A stretch of 64,000 bases of DNA from Tubiluchus corallicola (Eukaryota; Priapulida; Priapulimorpha; Priapulimorphida; Tubiluchidae): positions 498,001 to 562,000 of the forward strand of contig JAQGDQ010002369.1 in the NCBI GenBank assembly GCA_030141605.1, given 5' to 3'. The notes under the pieces are model-generated. The model was not told the origin of the DNA, ran no database searches, and saw only the letters and a program-made list of their open reading frames with translations. The translations under genes were made by a program, and so were the position numbers. Of the stretch, positions 45,273 to 53,572 are shown piece after piece; within the stretch, counting starts at the first letter, position 1, and each line of letters opens with the position of its first letter.

Positions 45273-46166
45273 TCAAGTTAAGAAAATCAAATTAAAAACG
45301 CTCAAAGCGTTGAATGTTGCATGAAGGGTTATTGAAGATAGTAAAGATCTCTGTCTTTCATACACAAATCCCAAAAAACATGCGAGCACAAACAGAGATC
45401 CTATGATTGGAATGTTCCCCAGTTTTTGGGTCAGTGAAAAATGAAAAAATGAAAAACAGAGCGCTGAAAAAAGAATAGACAATGTGCGATTGAAATATCT
45501 TTTGAACCAGTTTTGGAGAAGGCCTCGAAACAGGAATTCTTCGATGGCAGGTGCAAAAAACAAAACGGAGAGCAAAGAGAGTACAAAATAAAAGGGATGG
45601 CCAATGGTCATTTTCAGAAACTGCACAGCCACCTGTTCGGGAAGGATCATGACGTCAAAGATGAGGTGCACCAGAAGCTCTAACATCTGATTGATGAATA
45701 CCACCATGGGAAAGGCGACAAACCAGCCAAGAAATCCTAAAAGCATATCAAATGGATAGCTCGAGGTCGATTCTTCCCTTTTCCAAATTTGCTTCCATGA
45801 ATCTCTTCTCATGCAGATCACGAGAATGGCCAAACCAATAAAAACGGTTACGATCGTTACGATATTGACCCAGCTGACAAAGGCTATCTGTTTTTCGTCG
45901 GTGGTTAAATGGGTAGGGATCCAATTGGCAATGAGTTTTGCATACAGGGGAGCGATGAGAATGGTAACACCCAAATAAATGAGAAAACCGAAAAAGAAAT
46001 GCTTAAAAAAAACCAGGCTGCCTTTTTCAGTGGACGCGTCAGGAAGGCGGTAAAAGCCGCGAAGAATGGCGATGAATGAAGTGATCAATACCAGAATAAA
46101 AAAGGCAAGTGATACTTCGAGATGTTCTTTTAGAAATGCAGCAGAAGCGTCAGCCATATATACCAT
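45273..46166 (-). CDS. CPBP (CAAX/Abi) family intramembrane metalloprotease
   Basis: 297 residues, about eight membrane helices. The three family motifs are in order: EEFLFRG (EExxxR), FSFFHFS (FxxxH) and HATFNAL (HxxxN). These residues form the intramembrane active site; family members include Rce1-type CAAX proteases and bacterial immunity proteins. Two in-frame ATGs (46166 and 46157) are possible starts. First gene of the run CPBP-serpin-PP2C-nifS on the minus strand. Substrate unknown. Confidence 0.9.
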   Translation of the reverse strand: MVYMADASAAFLKEHLEVSLAFFILVLITSFIAILRGFYRLPDASTEKGSLVFFKHFFFGFLIYLGVTILIAPLYAKLIANWIPTHLTTDEKQIAFVSWVNIVTIVTVFIGLAILVICMRRDSWKQIWKREESTSSYPFDMLLGFLGWFVAFPMVVFINQMLELLVHLIFDVMILPEQVAVQFLKMTIGHPFYFVLSLLSVLFFAPAIEEFLFRGLLQNWFKRYFNRTLSILFSALCFSFFHFSLTQKLGNIPIIGSLFVLACFLGFVYERQRSLLSSITLHATFNALSVFNLIFLT

Positions 46167-46231
46167 TTGTCAGAGTTAATGAATCATTTATGAAGCAAAG
46201 ATGATGCAAGATTTGGTTGATCATTTTACAG

Positions 46232-46251
46232 CTCATATTCATGAATATGAG
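46232..46251. promoter_or_regulatory. Perfect 20-bp palindrome, candidate operator
   Basis: CTCATATTCATGAATATGAG equals its own reverse complement. It lies 66-85 bases upstream of the CPBP protease start, in a 156-base gap between two minus-strand genes. Size, symmetry and place fit a dimeric repressor site; no promoter boxes were placed with confidence. Confidence 0.55.
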
Positions 46252-46322
46252 TAAGAAAGGATCGATCAAAGATTGCGTCGTATATGCTGTAGAAGTGACT
46301 CATGAATTTTGATAAATGGTAT

Positions 46323-46979
46323 TTACTTGCTCTTTGCAAGCAAGATGTAAGTCTGAGCGCGTTCTACAATTTCCTTAACGATTTGAGTATGCGCCATTCC
46401 CAAAGGAGATGTTGCGTACTCATCTGTTCCCCAGGACGTAACCCTGTAATCGATCGGGATCATATTTTTGGAAATATAATAAGTATCCCTGATCATTTCC
46501 TGGAGGACAATTTCAGGATTGCCTCGAAGATCGACTACACGGACTCTGAATGCCATATTCAAATGGGTTGAAGTATCCTGATGGGGAGAAAGAGAGGGGG
46601 CTTGTTTTGTAGATACGGGAGTATTTTCGTGCTGGATCAGTTCTAGGAAGACCACGAATTCAGAATCCTGAAAGAGATTCTTGACCCAGGAAAGATCACC
46701 GCCAAAAGGATTTTCATTGGACGCAAGATCTGGTTGTCGGAATTCAGGGATGAACAGTTTTCCCTGATAGGAGATTCGATTCAAAACAAGCTTTGTAAAC
46801 TCGTCGGAAAGTGACCAGTTTACATCGAAGTTTGAAGAATCGATGACATGTGCTACCGCTACTACCGGTTTAGCTCTTCCGTCTTCGTGGAATCGGGTGT
46901 ATTCCGATTTGTTCTCTTTTTTGCATCCTGTAAGCAATAGAGCCAAGCAAAGACATAGATAAAAAACTCGTGCCATCAT
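46323..46979 (-). CDS. Lipoprotein, unknown function
   Basis: 218 residues from ATG 46979 (MMARVFYLCLCLALLLTGCKK); an ATG at 46994 adds five residues. The lipobox is LLTGC. The mature part has a mixed alpha/beta pattern (VVAVAHVIDSS, KLFIPEF, FVVFLELIQH, AFRVRVVDLRG) reminiscent of periplasmic CsgG/TolB-N-like folds, but I do not claim this. It lies between the CPBP operon and glgX on the same strand. Confidence 0.7.
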   Translation of the reverse strand: MMARVFYLCLCLALLLTGCKKENKSEYTRFHEDGRAKPVVAVAHVIDSSNFDVNWSLSDEFTKLVLNRISYQGKLFIPEFRQPDLASNENPFGGDLSWVKNLFQDSEFVVFLELIQHENTPVSTKQAPSLSPHQDTSTHLNMAFRVRVVDLRGNPEIVLQEMIRDTYYISKNMIPIDYRVTSWGTDEYATSPLGMAHTQIVKEIVERAQTYILLAKSK

Positions 46980-47041
46980 TTTTCGTCTCTCCATCTGCGA
47001 GTAAAGATTCAGTCTAGGAGTAAAGATTCAGTCTAGCAAAT

Positions 47042-48946
47042 CTATTTCTTTTTATCTAGAAGAAGATTTTTCATCGCGACAATCGATGAATGGGAAGGGA
47101 GAAGAAAGGATGTTTCTAATCTCCGGGGAGTACGCAGAAAACCTTCCTGATAGGTGTTGAGATAAAGAGACCAGTTACCCTTTGGAAAGAAGAATTCTTT
47201 TTCCTCGTCCGATGCGTTGAACGCGATGTATAAAGCCTCCTTTTTTTCTTCCAGGGTCAAAGCGATTTGAGGCTCACCCCATTTAGGATCGCCTGCTTCT
47301 GTACCATGCCACTCAATGTTCTTCCAAAATTTAAGGGAAGAGAAAATCGGGTGGTCTTTTCGAAACTGGATCAACTGAGAGACAAAATCAAAGAATGATT
47401 TATTTTTTTCTTTTTCATCCCATAAGAACCAGTTGAGTTCATTGTCCTGGCACCAGGTATTGTTGTTTCCCTTTCGGGTATGGCCATATTCATCACCCAT
47501 TAACAGCATGGGAGTCCCATGAGAGAGAAAAAGGGCGACCATGAAGTTTTTCATCTGTCTTTTTCTCAGACCAAGGATTTCCTTGTTATTTGTTGCTCCT
47601 TCCGCTCCATGATTTGCACTCTCATTGTGATCTGAGCCGTCCCTGTTTTCTTCTCCATTCGCTTCGTTATGTTTTTTGCTGTAGCTGACCAGATCAGCGA
47701 GAGTAAAACCATCGTGGCATGTGATGAAGTTGATACTGTGATAGGGCTTGCGCAAAGGAGAATATAAGGAAGGCGATCCCATCATCGCTTCTGCAAACTC
47801 CTTTCCGTTTCCATCCCCACGGATGAATCGTCGTACGTTGTCTCGAAAGGAACCATTCCATTCTGCCCAGTGGTTGCCCCAATGGAAATTGCCAACCTGG
47901 TAGAGACCTGCTGCATCCCATGCTTCTGCAATCAACTTCGTATTTTTTAAAACGGGGTCATGATTGATCTCTTCAATCAAGGGAGGATCGATCAGGGCCT
48001 CTCCATTTTCACCCCGCGTCAGAATCGATGCTAAATCAAAGCGGAAGCCATCGACGCCCATTTCCTCTACCCAGTAACGCAGAGAATCGAGGATCATTTT
48101 GCGGACGACGGGCTGGTTGCAGTTCAGTGTGTTCCCACATCCAGAGTAATTCGTATTATTGCCCCCGCTCATGATGTAATAGGTGTCATTGTCGATCCCT
48201 CTGAAATTCAGAGCATAATCGGGATCTCCACCTTCTGTCGTGTGATTGTAAACAACATCGAGGATCACTTCGATCCCATGGCTATGCAGTGCATCGATCA
48301 TCTTCCAGAACGATTTTCTAGCCTCACGATCTTTTGCATATTTTGGCATTAGCGAGAAGAAGTTGACCGAAGAGTATCCCCAGTAATTGAAAAGATTTTT
48401 TCCCTTTATAAAATGACTGTTCTCATCGAATTCATAAATGGGCAATAGTTCAACGGCATTCACGCCAAGGGATTTCAGGTAAGGGATTTTTTCGACGATT
48501 CCTTCAAAAGTTCCATGATCTTGGACTTGGGAAGAAGAACCTTTCGTGAACCCCCGTACATGCATCTCATAAATGATCAATTCCTGGAAGGGGATTGCGG
48601 GATGTTCAAAATTTCTTTTTTTCTTCGTTAATAGCTTTCCACGAAATAAGGAAGTTTTTTCTCCCCATTGTTGAGAGGAGGTCAACGCTCGGGCGTAAGG
48701 ATCGGAGTAAATTCCGTTTTTTTTCCTAAAACCATAACTGAGGTCCAAGGGAAGTCCTTTTACGAAAAGATGCCAAACATTACCTGTCTGACGCATGGGA
48801 TATTCCCACTTGGGAGTGTTTAAATCTTTTTCAAAAAGACACAGAGAAACCTGTTCTGCTGAAGAGGAGTAGATGGCAAAATTCACACCTTGATCATAGA
48901 CGACTGCCCCCAAGGGAGATATGGATCCGGGAGAGATATCGTGCAT
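47042..48946 (-). CDS. glgX: Glycogen debranching enzyme GlgX (isoamylase type)
   Basis: 634 residues. An N-terminal CBM48 domain (SPLGAVVYDQGVNFAIYS) precedes the GH13 barrel: catalytic nucleophile Asp in DGFRFDLASIL, acid/base Glu in LIAEAWDAAG, and transition-state His-Asp in FITCHDGFTL. The enzyme cuts alpha-1,6 branches of glycogen, which chlamydiae store. Divergent from the type III chaperone gene; in C. trachomatis glgX is also next to the Slc1 chaperone gene. Confidence 0.94.
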   Translation of the reverse strand: MHDISPGSISPLGAVVYDQGVNFAIYSSSAEQVSLCLFEKDLNTPKWEYPMRQTGNVWHLFVKGLPLDLSYGFRKKNGIYSDPYARALTSSQQWGEKTSLFRGKLLTKKKRNFEHPAIPFQELIIYEMHVRGFTKGSSSQVQDHGTFEGIVEKIPYLKSLGVNAVELLPIYEFDENSHFIKGKNLFNYWGYSSVNFFSLMPKYAKDREARKSFWKMIDALHSHGIEVILDVVYNHTTEGGDPDYALNFRGIDNDTYYIMSGGNNTNYSGCGNTLNCNQPVVRKMILDSLRYWVEEMGVDGFRFDLASILTRGENGEALIDPPLIEEINHDPVLKNTKLIAEAWDAAGLYQVGNFHWGNHWAEWNGSFRDNVRRFIRGDGNGKEFAEAMMGSPSLYSPLRKPYHSINFITCHDGFTLADLVSYSKKHNEANGEENRDGSDHNESANHGAEGATNNKEILGLRKRQMKNFMVALFLSHGTPMLLMGDEYGHTRKGNNNTWCQDNELNWFLWDEKEKNKSFFDFVSQLIQFRKDHPIFSSLKFWKNIEWHGTEAGDPKWGEPQIALTLEEKKEALYIAFNASDEEKEFFFPKGNWSLYLNTYQEGFLRTPRRLETSFLLPSHSSIVAMKNLLLDKKK

Positions 48947-49032
48947 CGTTTCTCGATCGTTTTTACAGTTACTATTGCTATAAATTAAAATATTTAATGC
49001 GTAAAGGTAATTTTATATTATTACTCTTTTAA

Positions 49033-49061
49033 TTGAAAAGTATTGTTACTCGGTGTAAAAT
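49033..49061 (+). promoter_or_regulatory. Sigma70/66-type promoter for the chaperone gene
   Basis: TTGAAA (49033-49038), a 17-base spacer and TAAAAT (49056-49061), five of six matches to each consensus. Predicted start about 49068, leaving a 5' leader of about 150 bases before the chaperone ATG. The rest of the glgX-chaperone gap (48947-49219) is A/T-rich without other clear features. Confidence 0.6.
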
Positions 49062-49219
49062 AGATAATTAAGGAAACGACGTAGTCTTGAGGGACAGAAA
49101 TTATCTCTGTTGTCTGGAAAAATACTTTATGCTAATTTAGCTAACCATCCAAAAGCGATAACCGAGTTTATGAAAACTCCCCAAGTTTGAACAAATTACA
49201 AGTCTAAGGAGGGTCATCC

Positions 49220-49735
49220 ATGTCGTTTGAAAATGCCAAAGCCAATCTGAAAGAGTTTGGCAAAGAACTCAATCTTGAAGGGTTAGAATTCGACGAGAAT
49301 AATACCTGTATTTTGGGAATTGATAACACCTTTTCACTCCACATCACCTATGAGCCTAACTCAGATCGGCTATATCTTTACTCTCCCATCCTTGACGGGC
49401 TTCCTAAAGATGACAAAATCCGATTGAAGCTTTATGAAAGACTCCTCGAAGGGTCTATACTTGGCGGTCAAATGGCCGGTGGCGGAATCGGCGTTGCAGT
49501 GAAAGAAGAATTGATTCTTATGCACTGCGTCCTGGACATGGGTCTTGGAGTCGATGCTTCAGCTCTTCGAAGATTTGCCCCACTATTTGTAGAGACAGTT
49601 GAAAAATGGAGAGAAATCGCAGACAAAGTTTGCGCCGGCGAAAAACCTCCTCCATTCCAACTTCCAGTTCCTCCGCAAGGTCAGCCTCCCAAAGATATGG
49701 GACAAGCTCCTGGAGAGAAGTTCATTAAGATCTAA
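49220..49735 (+). CDS. CesT/SycE-family type III secretion chaperone (Slc1-like)
   Basis: 171 residues, preceded by AAGGAGGG. Small and acidic, with the mixed alpha/beta pattern of class I chaperones in the first 135 residues (SFENAKANLKEFGKEL; LGIDNTFSLHITYEP; RLYLYSPILDGLP), then a Pro/Gln-rich tail. Such dimers bind the N-termini of type III effectors before secretion. Its position beside glgX matches Slc1 of C. trachomatis, the chaperone for Tarp-type early effectors. Supports a functioning type III system elsewhere in the genome. Confidence 0.87.
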   Translation: MSFENAKANLKEFGKELNLEGLEFDENNTCILGIDNTFSLHITYEPNSDRLYLYSPILDGLPKDDKIRLKLYERLLEGSILGGQMAGGGIGVAVKEELILMHCVLDMGLGVDASALRRFAPLFVETVEKWREIADKVCAGEKPPPFQLPVPPQGQPPKDMGQAPGEKFIKI

Positions 49736-49751
49736 TCGATTTAGGGACTGC

Positions 49752-51053
49752 TCAGAGTACTTCGGAGCAGTCCTCAAGTCTTTCTCTGATTTCGTAAACA
49801 GAACTTGCAATTTCCTTTTTACTCATCGACTTTTCGATATGCTTGACGCTCGTCATCACCGTCGAGTGATCACGGGAAAAGATCTGCCCGATTTTCATGA
49901 AAGGCAGCTTGAGCTTTTGTCGGCAAAAATACATCGCCATCTGTCTAGGTAGGGCGCAATCTTTGCTTTGGGATTTTCCTAAGAGGTCTGAAGATTTCAT
50001 TCCATAGTGTTCCGCAACCTCGCGAATGATCTTCTCTGCATTGATGCTTCTTTTCTGTTCCGCTTCGATCAGGTCTTTCAGAACGACAGGAAGAGAGCTT
50101 CCTAAATGACTTCGAAGGATCATAGCATCTAGTGCCTGGTACAGGGCTATGGGACTGCTCGTGAAGGTCTTCAATAAAAACTCGAGATCTTTATTTTTCA
50201 GGGAGAACGAAAGAAGCTTGGCCTTGTTCGTTAGTATTCCCTTTAAATCTTCATGGGAAGGCTTCTCTAAATGAAGAGTGAGCCCCCATTCAAAACGGGA
50301 GATCAGACGGGGTTCTATGCCGCTGAGTTTTTGAGGGGGAGCGTTTGCTCCGAAGATCATCATTTTGCCTGCGGTGTGAAGCGTATTGAATGTATGAAAG
50401 AACTCCTCTTGTGTAGCGCTTCTTTTTGTGAAGACATGCACATCATCGATCACGAGAACATCCATACTTCGGTACGCTTTACGAAACTGGTGCATGTTCC
50501 CAAAACGGATCGCTTCGACCACATGATTGGTGAAGGTCTGGGCTTTAACAAAAAAGACATTGAGATTCTTTTTTCTCAGCTCTTCTACACAGGTCATCAA
50601 TAAATGAGTCTTTCCAGAGCCGCTTGGACCATGCAAAAAAACAGGGTTGAGAACGGTGTCCATTGGGTAGGTGTCGATCAGTTCATTGAAAAATTTAAAG
50701 ATAACCTGGTTTTTTTCTGAAACGAAGAAGTTCATTAGTGTGGCTTTCTGATCGAGCTCGTCTTGGCGTACTTCGAAATCAGGAACGAAGTCCTTTCTTT
50801 TCTCTGTAGAATTGGGAGCTCCGGCAAGGGAGATGTGGATGCGAATCGCCTTCCCGTTATTACCGAGAAATTCGCTTCTTGCTCTTTTTCGAATATGTTC
50901 TTCGAACCACTGGATCTGGAAGGAGTCTTGTGCTTGAAGATAAACATTGCAGGCATCAAAACGATCAATAGTCAGGGAATGGAGCCACCTTTTTACGGGT
51001 CCGCCTCCCAGCTCGGCTTCTAAATCTTTTAGATATTCATACCAAGCTTGCAT
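49752..51053 (-). CDS. dnaA: Chromosomal replication initiator DnaA
   Basis: 433 residues. The N-terminal domain is short, followed by the AAA+ domain (Walker A GPSGSGKTH, Walker B VLVIDDVH) and the C-terminal DnaA-box-binding domain with signature SRDHSTVMTSVKHIEKS. Chlamydiae carry two dnaA paralogues; this is the one adjacent to yidC. The yidC stop lies one base upstream of its start codon. I found no cluster of DnaA boxes in the window. Confidence 0.94.
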   Translation of the reverse strand: MQAWYEYLKDLEAELGGGPVKRWLHSLTIDRFDACNVYLQAQDSFQIQWFEEHIRKRARSEFLGNNGKAIRIHISLAGAPNSTEKRKDFVPDFEVRQDELDQKATLMNFFVSEKNQVIFKFFNELIDTYPMDTVLNPVFLHGPSGSGKTHLLMTCVEELRKKNLNVFFVKAQTFTNHVVEAIRFGNMHQFRKAYRSMDVLVIDDVHVFTKRSATQEEFFHTFNTLHTAGKMMIFGANAPPQKLSGIEPRLISRFEWGLTLHLEKPSHEDLKGILTNKAKLLSFSLKNKDLEFLLKTFTSSPIALYQALDAMILRSHLGSSLPVVLKDLIEAEQKRSINAEKIIREVAEHYGMKSSDLLGKSQSKDCALPRQMAMYFCRQKLKLPFMKIGQIFSRDHSTVMTSVKHIEKSMSKKEIASSVYEIRERLEDCSEVL

Positions 51054-51054
51054 G

Positions 51055-53424
51055 CTATTTCTTCAATACAACGACCGGATTTTCTTTCTGCGCTTTCATT
51101 TTGCGGTTCATGAACCACTGTTGCAAGATCCCTAGGGCGGTTGAAGAAATAAAATAGATGTTCAACCCGGAAGGGAAATTGTAAAAGAGAACCAGGAACA
51201 CAACGGACATGATATTGCCCATCATTTTCTGTTGTCTTTGCTGATCAGTCCAATCCTTGGGATCTTTAGGAAGTTTCATTGTCATCCGTTGCTGGACGAA
51301 CATGATGGCCCCCAAGACAAGAGGCAATAGATGGAATTGCGTGCCAATGAAGAAGATTGGATAATTCCAGCTAAAAAGGACGTCAGGGGCGGCAAGGTTG
51401 TCAATCCATCCCGGTATAAAAGCTGCACCTCTAAGCTCGAAGGTCGATTTCAACAGATAAAACATTCCAATCAAAAATGGCATTTGGATCAGCATCGGCA
51501 GACAGCCCGTGAGGGGATTGACGCCTCTTTCCCGATAGAGTGTCATGATCTCCATCTGGGCCTTTCTCGGATCTTTCTTATGCTTGGCCTGTATTTTCTT
51601 CACGAGGGGTGCGATTTCCTGCATACGTGCCGATGATTTGATCGACCACGCATTGAGAGGATAAAGCATTAGACGTAGAGCAATCGTCAGAAGAATGATT
51701 GAAAAACCCCAAGAGTGGGTGATCTTGTAGAAGATCTGCATCAACCAGAAGAGAAATTTTGCGAATGGTTCTGAAATAAAAGAAAACCATCCCTGAAGGC
51801 TTTGCGCTGCAATGTAATCGGGATTGTAACCTTTCAAAGGGTCGGTATAAATTGCATCGACCGCTTTCAGGATGTCATCTTCATATGGTCCGGCAAATAC
51901 ACGGAAAGTCTGTGTTTGGTTTGTAGAAGAAAGAGGAAGCTGTACTTCGTATCCAGGATATTTATTGGCTGGATAAAGATCGTATTCGGGATCGATCAGA
52001 GTCAAGCGTGTAATGACACTGGTTCCTGGGATTTTTCCTGCAGCAAATCCACCGCGGGTCTCTGTCAGAGGATCCATGATGACCCCTAGAAAACCGTTCG
52101 AGTTGCTGACCCAGTCAGGGGGGACCGAGCTGATTTCAGTAGGTTGGTTGCCGGGAAGTTTCATGCTTTCCACGGAAGGTTTTTTACCGCGTGTCATACG
52201 GTATTTCAGATTTGGATTCGTGCTTCCCGAGATGATTTCGACTTCAGGAATTCCCGATGTCATCCAAAGGTTTCTTGCATCTCCATCTATCTGGACGGAG
52301 ACGTCGAATACATATGGAGCTTCATCTGGAATGGAGAACTTTTTAACGATCCTCCGGTGGGGTAGAGAAGCTTCAAACTCGATCAAATTCTTCTCAAACC
52401 GGGTGACCTTATAGACCAGATTTTCATCACCAATCAGATTCATCGCATAAAAACGGGGAGGGATAACGGCTTTGGGATGGCCAGTCACATCAAAAATCGT
52501 TCTTCTTAACAGGGGATAGTATCCGCCAAGTACTCCCTTCTGTTCACCTTGTCCATTAGGGGTGAAATAAGGATGCTGCGGGAAATAATCGTTCTGTGGG
52601 GATTTTTCCTGGATGATTCGATCGAATTCGATTTCATTGACAACGCTATTGGGGTGCTTTTTGGAGTGAAGAGGGAGGTTGATCTCCGCAATCGATCCGG
52701 CATAATTGGAAAAGACGATTTGCTGATACTCATTTTCCAGGACATAAAATTCCTGCCTTTCTTGAATTTGAGACCTGACTGGTTGGTCAGCATGGACGAT
52801 ATCACGAAATTTCAAATAATTTTGGAGAAAGCGGATGTTCTTGGACCTGGAATCGTAGATACCTACCGGATAGTAGTGACCGTCAAAAGAATAAAGAGCG
52901 ACCGCATCCTTTTTTAAATTTCCGACAGGGAGGTTCAAATATCCATCTTCGAATACACCCAGTAAGACGACAGGATTCAACTCGTCGCAGGCAAAACAGA
53001 CCAGTTGCAGATCAAATGTTCCATCTTCAGACAGGAAAGGAAGATCAAATGAAAGGTTCGGAGTCGCTGAGTAAACAACAGGTTCATTGAGATGGGTAGG
53101 ATTGATTCTCAGGTCTACCTTTGTTATTCCTCCCTCGCGAGGTTTTACATAGAGAAAAGAGGGAAGGTCCTTGGACCATGCCAGGCAGAGATACTGACCT
53201 TCATACTCGATCGCATATTCCGCAAAATTGACACCATTCGAGTCTTTGAACAGCTCTACGATGGGAAGTTCCGAAAATGAAGCAGTTCTTTTTTTGACTT
53301 CTTCAGTGATTTCTTTTTTCTTCTGGGCGCCTGTGTCGGGGCTTTTACCAAAAGGCAACCACTGATGGATTAAAAAGAAGCCTAGCGTTAGGCAGATAAC
53401 AAAGAGAATCGATCGTTTGTCCAT
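51055..53424 (-). CDS. yidC: Membrane protein insertase YidC (long chlamydial type)
   Basis: 789 residues, far longer than the E. coli protein (548) and close to chlamydial YidC. An N-terminal membrane helix (ILFVICLTLGFFLIHQWL) is followed by a very large periplasmic domain (about 30-545) and the conserved insertase core with five helices: WGFSIILLTIALRLMLYPLN, MLIQMPFLIGMFYLL and FYNFPSGLNIYFISS. The C-terminal tail is basic, as needed for ribosome contact. Inserts inner-membrane proteins with or without Sec. Confidence 0.95.
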   Translation of the reverse strand: MDKRSILFVICLTLGFFLIHQWLPFGKSPDTGAQKKKEITEEVKKRTASFSELPIVELFKDSNGVNFAEYAIEYEGQYLCLAWSKDLPSFLYVKPREGGITKVDLRINPTHLNEPVVYSATPNLSFDLPFLSEDGTFDLQLVCFACDELNPVVLLGVFEDGYLNLPVGNLKKDAVALYSFDGHYYPVGIYDSRSKNIRFLQNYLKFRDIVHADQPVRSQIQERQEFYVLENEYQQIVFSNYAGSIAEINLPLHSKKHPNSVVNEIEFDRIIQEKSPQNDYFPQHPYFTPNGQGEQKGVLGGYYPLLRRTIFDVTGHPKAVIPPRFYAMNLIGDENLVYKVTRFEKNLIEFEASLPHRRIVKKFSIPDEAPYVFDVSVQIDGDARNLWMTSGIPEVEIISGSTNPNLKYRMTRGKKPSVESMKLPGNQPTEISSVPPDWVSNSNGFLGVIMDPLTETRGGFAAGKIPGTSVITRLTLIDPEYDLYPANKYPGYEVQLPLSSTNQTQTFRVFAGPYEDDILKAVDAIYTDPLKGYNPDYIAAQSLQGWFSFISEPFAKFLFWLMQIFYKITHSWGFSIILLTIALRLMLYPLNAWSIKSSARMQEIAPLVKKIQAKHKKDPRKAQMEIMTLYRERGVNPLTGCLPMLIQMPFLIGMFYLLKSTFELRGAAFIPGWIDNLAAPDVLFSWNYPIFFIGTQFHLLPLVLGAIMFVQQRMTMKLPKDPKDWTDQQRQQKMMGNIMSVVFLVLFYNFPSGLNIYFISSTALGILQQWFMNRKMKAQKENPVVVLKK

Positions 53425-53572
53425 GTGCGTTCCAGTATTAAATCCTTATTCCAGGTCAAAAGAGCGTCGGCAAAATGGGAATGTTGCATTTCGTGAAATC
53501 AAACTTTTGACCTGCAATGTGTATACCACATTGTTCTAAAAAAGCCAAATACAGAGACCTATTTATAGATTC

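Noticed and set aside
48947-51053. Replication origin next to dnaA
   Set aside because: No cluster of TTATCCACA-like boxes was seen, and chlamydial dnaA genes are not reliable markers of the origin.
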